Part shown: positions 5,502 through 6,894 of the stretch, piece by piece
How the letters are laid out: each line of letters starts with the position of its first letter
Position numbering within the stretch: the first letter of the stretch is position 1
NCBI GenBank assembly: GCA_003978075.1
Contig: QOAM01000139.1
Location: 1 to 6,894 of the forward strand
From: Thermodesulfatator sp.
GTDB taxonomy: Bacteria; Desulfobacterota; Thermodesulfobacteria; Thermodesulfobacteriales; Thermodesulfobacteriaceae
Length of the DNA stretch: 6,894 bases
Direction of reading: 5' to 3'
Translations under genes and position numbers: made by a program
The notes under the pieces: model-generated
Told to the model about the DNA's origin: nothing
The model's database searches: none
The model's input: only the letters and a program-made list of their open reading frames with translations

Positions 5502-6587
5502 CTAAACCTCTCCAAGACGAGAGAGCCTCCGGAGGGCCGAAAGCCGATCTCTTTCGCCCAGGCGGGCCCGCCGTAGGGCCTCCTCGAGAAAAGCCACCGT
5601 TTCCTCGTAGGTGCAGCGATCTACGGGAAAGGGGTGTCCGTCTTTACCCCCGTGGGCAAAGGCGTAGCGGGCGGGGTCTTCCCGGGAGGCCTCCACTCGG
5701 AAAAGGAGTTCGGCGGTGAGGGTCAGGGCCCTCAGGGCCCGCGGGCCCATTCCCCGCAAGAGGAGAAGCTCTCGAAAGTCCCGGGGAGGACGCTCGTAGG
5801 CCGTAAGGAGGACCTTCCGCAGGCCCCGAGGATGAAGGTCCCTCTCGGTAAGGCTGTGGCGAGCCGGAAGGCTCAGACAGGGGAGCCGGGCCATCTCCCG
5901 CAGGAGTCTTTCTGGGGGTTCCTGCAAGAGCTTACATAGGCAGGCCCGCACCGGCCGACTTTGTCGGGCGGTAAGATCCAGGACCTCCGTCTCTTTACGG
6001 GCCGCGGCGATCCCGCTGTGGGGGGTCTCCACCAGGTCCGAAAGTTCTCCGGAAAACCAATGATAGCGCCGGGCGAAGCCGGTAGCCTGGTTCAGCCCCT
6101 GCTGGATCACGGCCCAGTCTCCCTCCACGGTGAACACAAAGAGGTGGTGATAGAGCTGATAGCCGTCCTGGAGGGCGTTGTTGTCCACCTTGGCTGTAAG
6201 GCGCGAAATCTCCGTAAGTTCCCGGAATTCTTCCGGAAGCCCTGCTCGCTCGGCGGCAGAAAGGATTTCTTCCGGGGTCCTCAGACTGGCCCGGGCCTTG
6301 CCCCCGCAGACGAAAACCCCGAGCTCAAGCGCAAGGGGCCTTAGGGCCTCCTTCAGGGCCCCGCAGACCGTGGTGGTGAGCCCAGAGGAATGCCAATCGA
6401 AGCCCAGGAGACACCCCAGGGCCTGGAACCAGAAGGGATCGGAGAGCCGTCGCAGAAACTCCCGACGTCCGAATTCCTCCAAGATCACCAGAGAGAGGGC
6501 CCGGGCCAGGCGCACCATGCGCTCGAAGAGCCAGCGCGGGGCCCGTCCGCCGTGCAAAGGGAGATCCGCCACCCCGGTGCGTCTCAT
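5502..6587 (-). CDS. DUF763-family protein of unknown function
   Basis: A 361-aa product matching the DUF763 family over its whole length. Recognisable blocks are MRRTGVADLPLHGGRAPRWL (1-20), GCLLGFDWHSSGLTTT (58-73), SRLTAKVDNNALQDGYQLYH (128-147), WAVIQQGLNQATGFARRYHW (158-177), and the C-terminal HGGKDGHPFPVDRCTYEET (312-330). Residues 274-298 (LLLLRGMGPRALRALTLTAELLF) resemble a helix-hairpin-helix, which often contacts DNA. The family occurs mainly in archaea and thermophilic bacteria; its biochemical role is not known to me, and a nucleic-acid function is only an inference from the HhH-like segment. A longer reading frame reaches 6653, but ATG 6587 gives the family N-terminus and overlaps the upstream TGA (ATGA), with GAGGG 3 nt before it. 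The gene is distinctly richer in G+C than the dsr genes. Confidence 0.88.
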   Translation of the reverse strand: MRRTGVADLPLHGGRAPRWLFERMVRLARALSLVILEEFGRREFLRRLSDPFWFQALGCLLGFDWHSSGLTTTVCGALKEALRPLALELGVFVCGGKARASLRTPEEILSAAERAGLPEEFRELTEISRLTAKVDNNALQDGYQLYHHLFVFTVEGDWAVIQQGLNQATGFARRYHWFSGELSDLVETPHSGIAAARKETEVLDLTARQSRPVRACLCKLLQEPPERLLREMARLPCLSLPARHSLTERDLHPRGLRKVLLTAYERPPRDFRELLLLRGMGPRALRALTLTAELLFRVEASREDPARYAFAHGGKDGHPFPVDRCTYEETVAFLEEALRRARLGERDRLSALRRLSRLGEV

Positions 6588-6772
6588 AGTCCCTCGCGTT
6601 CGGCCAAGGCCTGAGCCATCTCTTCCAGGATGCGCTGGGCCACGCCCACGCACACGGCCGCCACATGGATGCGGCCTTTTTCCAGCCGCAGTGAAATGCC
6701 GTCGACGACGGTCTGCTCACCGCGGCGGTGGCGAATGTCGATGGCTTCCAGTGCTGGCGGGGTCTCCTTCAT
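6584..6772 (-). pseudogene. Chimeric ORF: N-terminus of an ABC transporter ATPase joined to an unknown C-terminal tail
   Basis: From ATG 6772 the frame encodes 62 aa. The first ~35 residues (MKETPPALEAIDIRH, then TVVDGISLRLEKGRI) look like the start of an ABC ATPase domain: a beta strand, then D-GISL-LEKG, which normally leads into the Walker A GPSGxGKT loop within a few residues. Instead the frame changes at about base 6667 to HVAAVCVGVAQRILEE, an Ala/Glu-rich helix ending at TGA 6584-6586. That tail could be the true C-terminus of the gene upstream of DUF763, because its stop overlaps the DUF763 ATG. Walker A, Q-loop and signature motifs are all absent, so no ATPase is made. The frame stays open upstream through a GTG at 6850 to the window edge, but that part reads like non-coding sequence. 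A deletion fusion or an assembly chimera would both explain it. Confidence 0.5.
6656..6676. repeat. Short inverted repeat at the ABC/tail junction
   Basis: GGCCGC (6656-6661) and GCGGCC (6671-6676) are perfect reverse complements around a 9-nt loop. They sit exactly where the ABC-like reading changes to the unrelated tail (about 6665-6670), so they may have taken part in a deletion, template switch or assembly join. Confidence 0.45.
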
Positions 6773-6894
6773 GGCGGGGCATAGTGTACCGAACCGGCGC
6801 GGTCGCGACTCGGACTGATCGTCCGCGTGGTCTGACGCAGCGTTTGCCACTAGTCCCCGTTTTTGCGCCGTTGCTCCGCTCCGGCACGATCTGC
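6773..6894. other. CpG-rich sequence of different character, no gene supported
   Basis: This end of the window has frequent CG dinucleotides (for example GGTCGCGACTCGG and GATCGTCCGCG), unlike both the dsr genes and the AGG/GGG-rich DUF763 gene. The minus frame is open but reads as low-information residues, resembling an upstream non-coding region of the ABC-like start at 6772. I see no recognisable protein on either strand. Confidence 0.4.

Noticed and set aside
6783..6788. TACACT on the minus strand as a -10 box for the ABC-like fragment
   Set aside because: It has no matching -35 element, and the implied start would fall only a few bases before ATG 6772; too little to support in a possibly chimeric end.
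1..6894. tRNA, rRNA, riboswitch, CRISPR array or insertion sequence
   Set aside because: Almost all of the window is coding on the minus strand, and no cloverleaf, conserved rRNA core, regularly spaced repeat or transposase was seen.

Overview
The window reads as part of the genome of a thermophilic, dissimilatory sulfur-metabolising bacterium. Its centre is a minus-strand operon encoding the membrane complex DsrMKJOP, which links the menaquinone pool to cytoplasmic sulfite/DsrC chemistry. Protein character (Lys/Glu/Arg-rich, compact) and a neighbouring DUF763 gene, a family seen mostly in archaea and thermophilic bacteria, suggest a Thermodesulfobacterium-type lineage (Thermosulfurimonas/Thermodesulfatator-like). 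That placement is inference from protein character, not from a marker gene. The dsr genes alone do not show whether the cell reduces sulfate or disproportionates sulfur compounds.

Layout, in the direction of transcription (right to left). At the right edge (about 6665-6894) lies a CpG-rich piece holding the first ~35 codons of an ABC-transporter ATPase that stops before its Walker A motif. It continues in frame into a ~27-residue tail (6584-6667) of unknown identity. The switch coincides with a short inverted repeat and looks like a chimeric contig end or a deletion scar. Next is a full-length DUF763 gene (5502-6587), whose start overlaps the stop of that tail, in clearly GC-richer DNA. A 124-bp AT-rich gap (5378-5501) follows, with a candidate promoter, a 25-bp inverted repeat and a 7-bp direct repeat. 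Then comes the operon: a small RsbRD_N-domain protein (4808-5377), dsrM (3779-4795), dsrK (2141-3763), dsrJ (1675-2148), dsrO (885-1652) and the 5' part of dsrP, which runs off the left edge. dsrP has no stop codon in the window.

How the genes work together. DsrM (cytochrome b, NarI-like) and DsrP (NrfD-like) are the membrane quinone-interacting subunits. DsrJ (triheme cytochrome c) and DsrO (Tat-exported, four [4Fe-4S]) form the periplasmic arm. DsrK (HdrD-like) is the cytoplasmic catalytic subunit, thought to act on the DsrC trisulfide/disulfide. All cofactor-binding residues expected in these subunits are present, so the complex looks functional. Intergenic gaps are 12-24 nt or overlaps, which fits one transcript. 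Three of the five dsr genes (M, K, P) share an almost identical ribosome-binding leader. No dsrAB, dsrC, RNA gene, CRISPR array or complete mobile element is visible.
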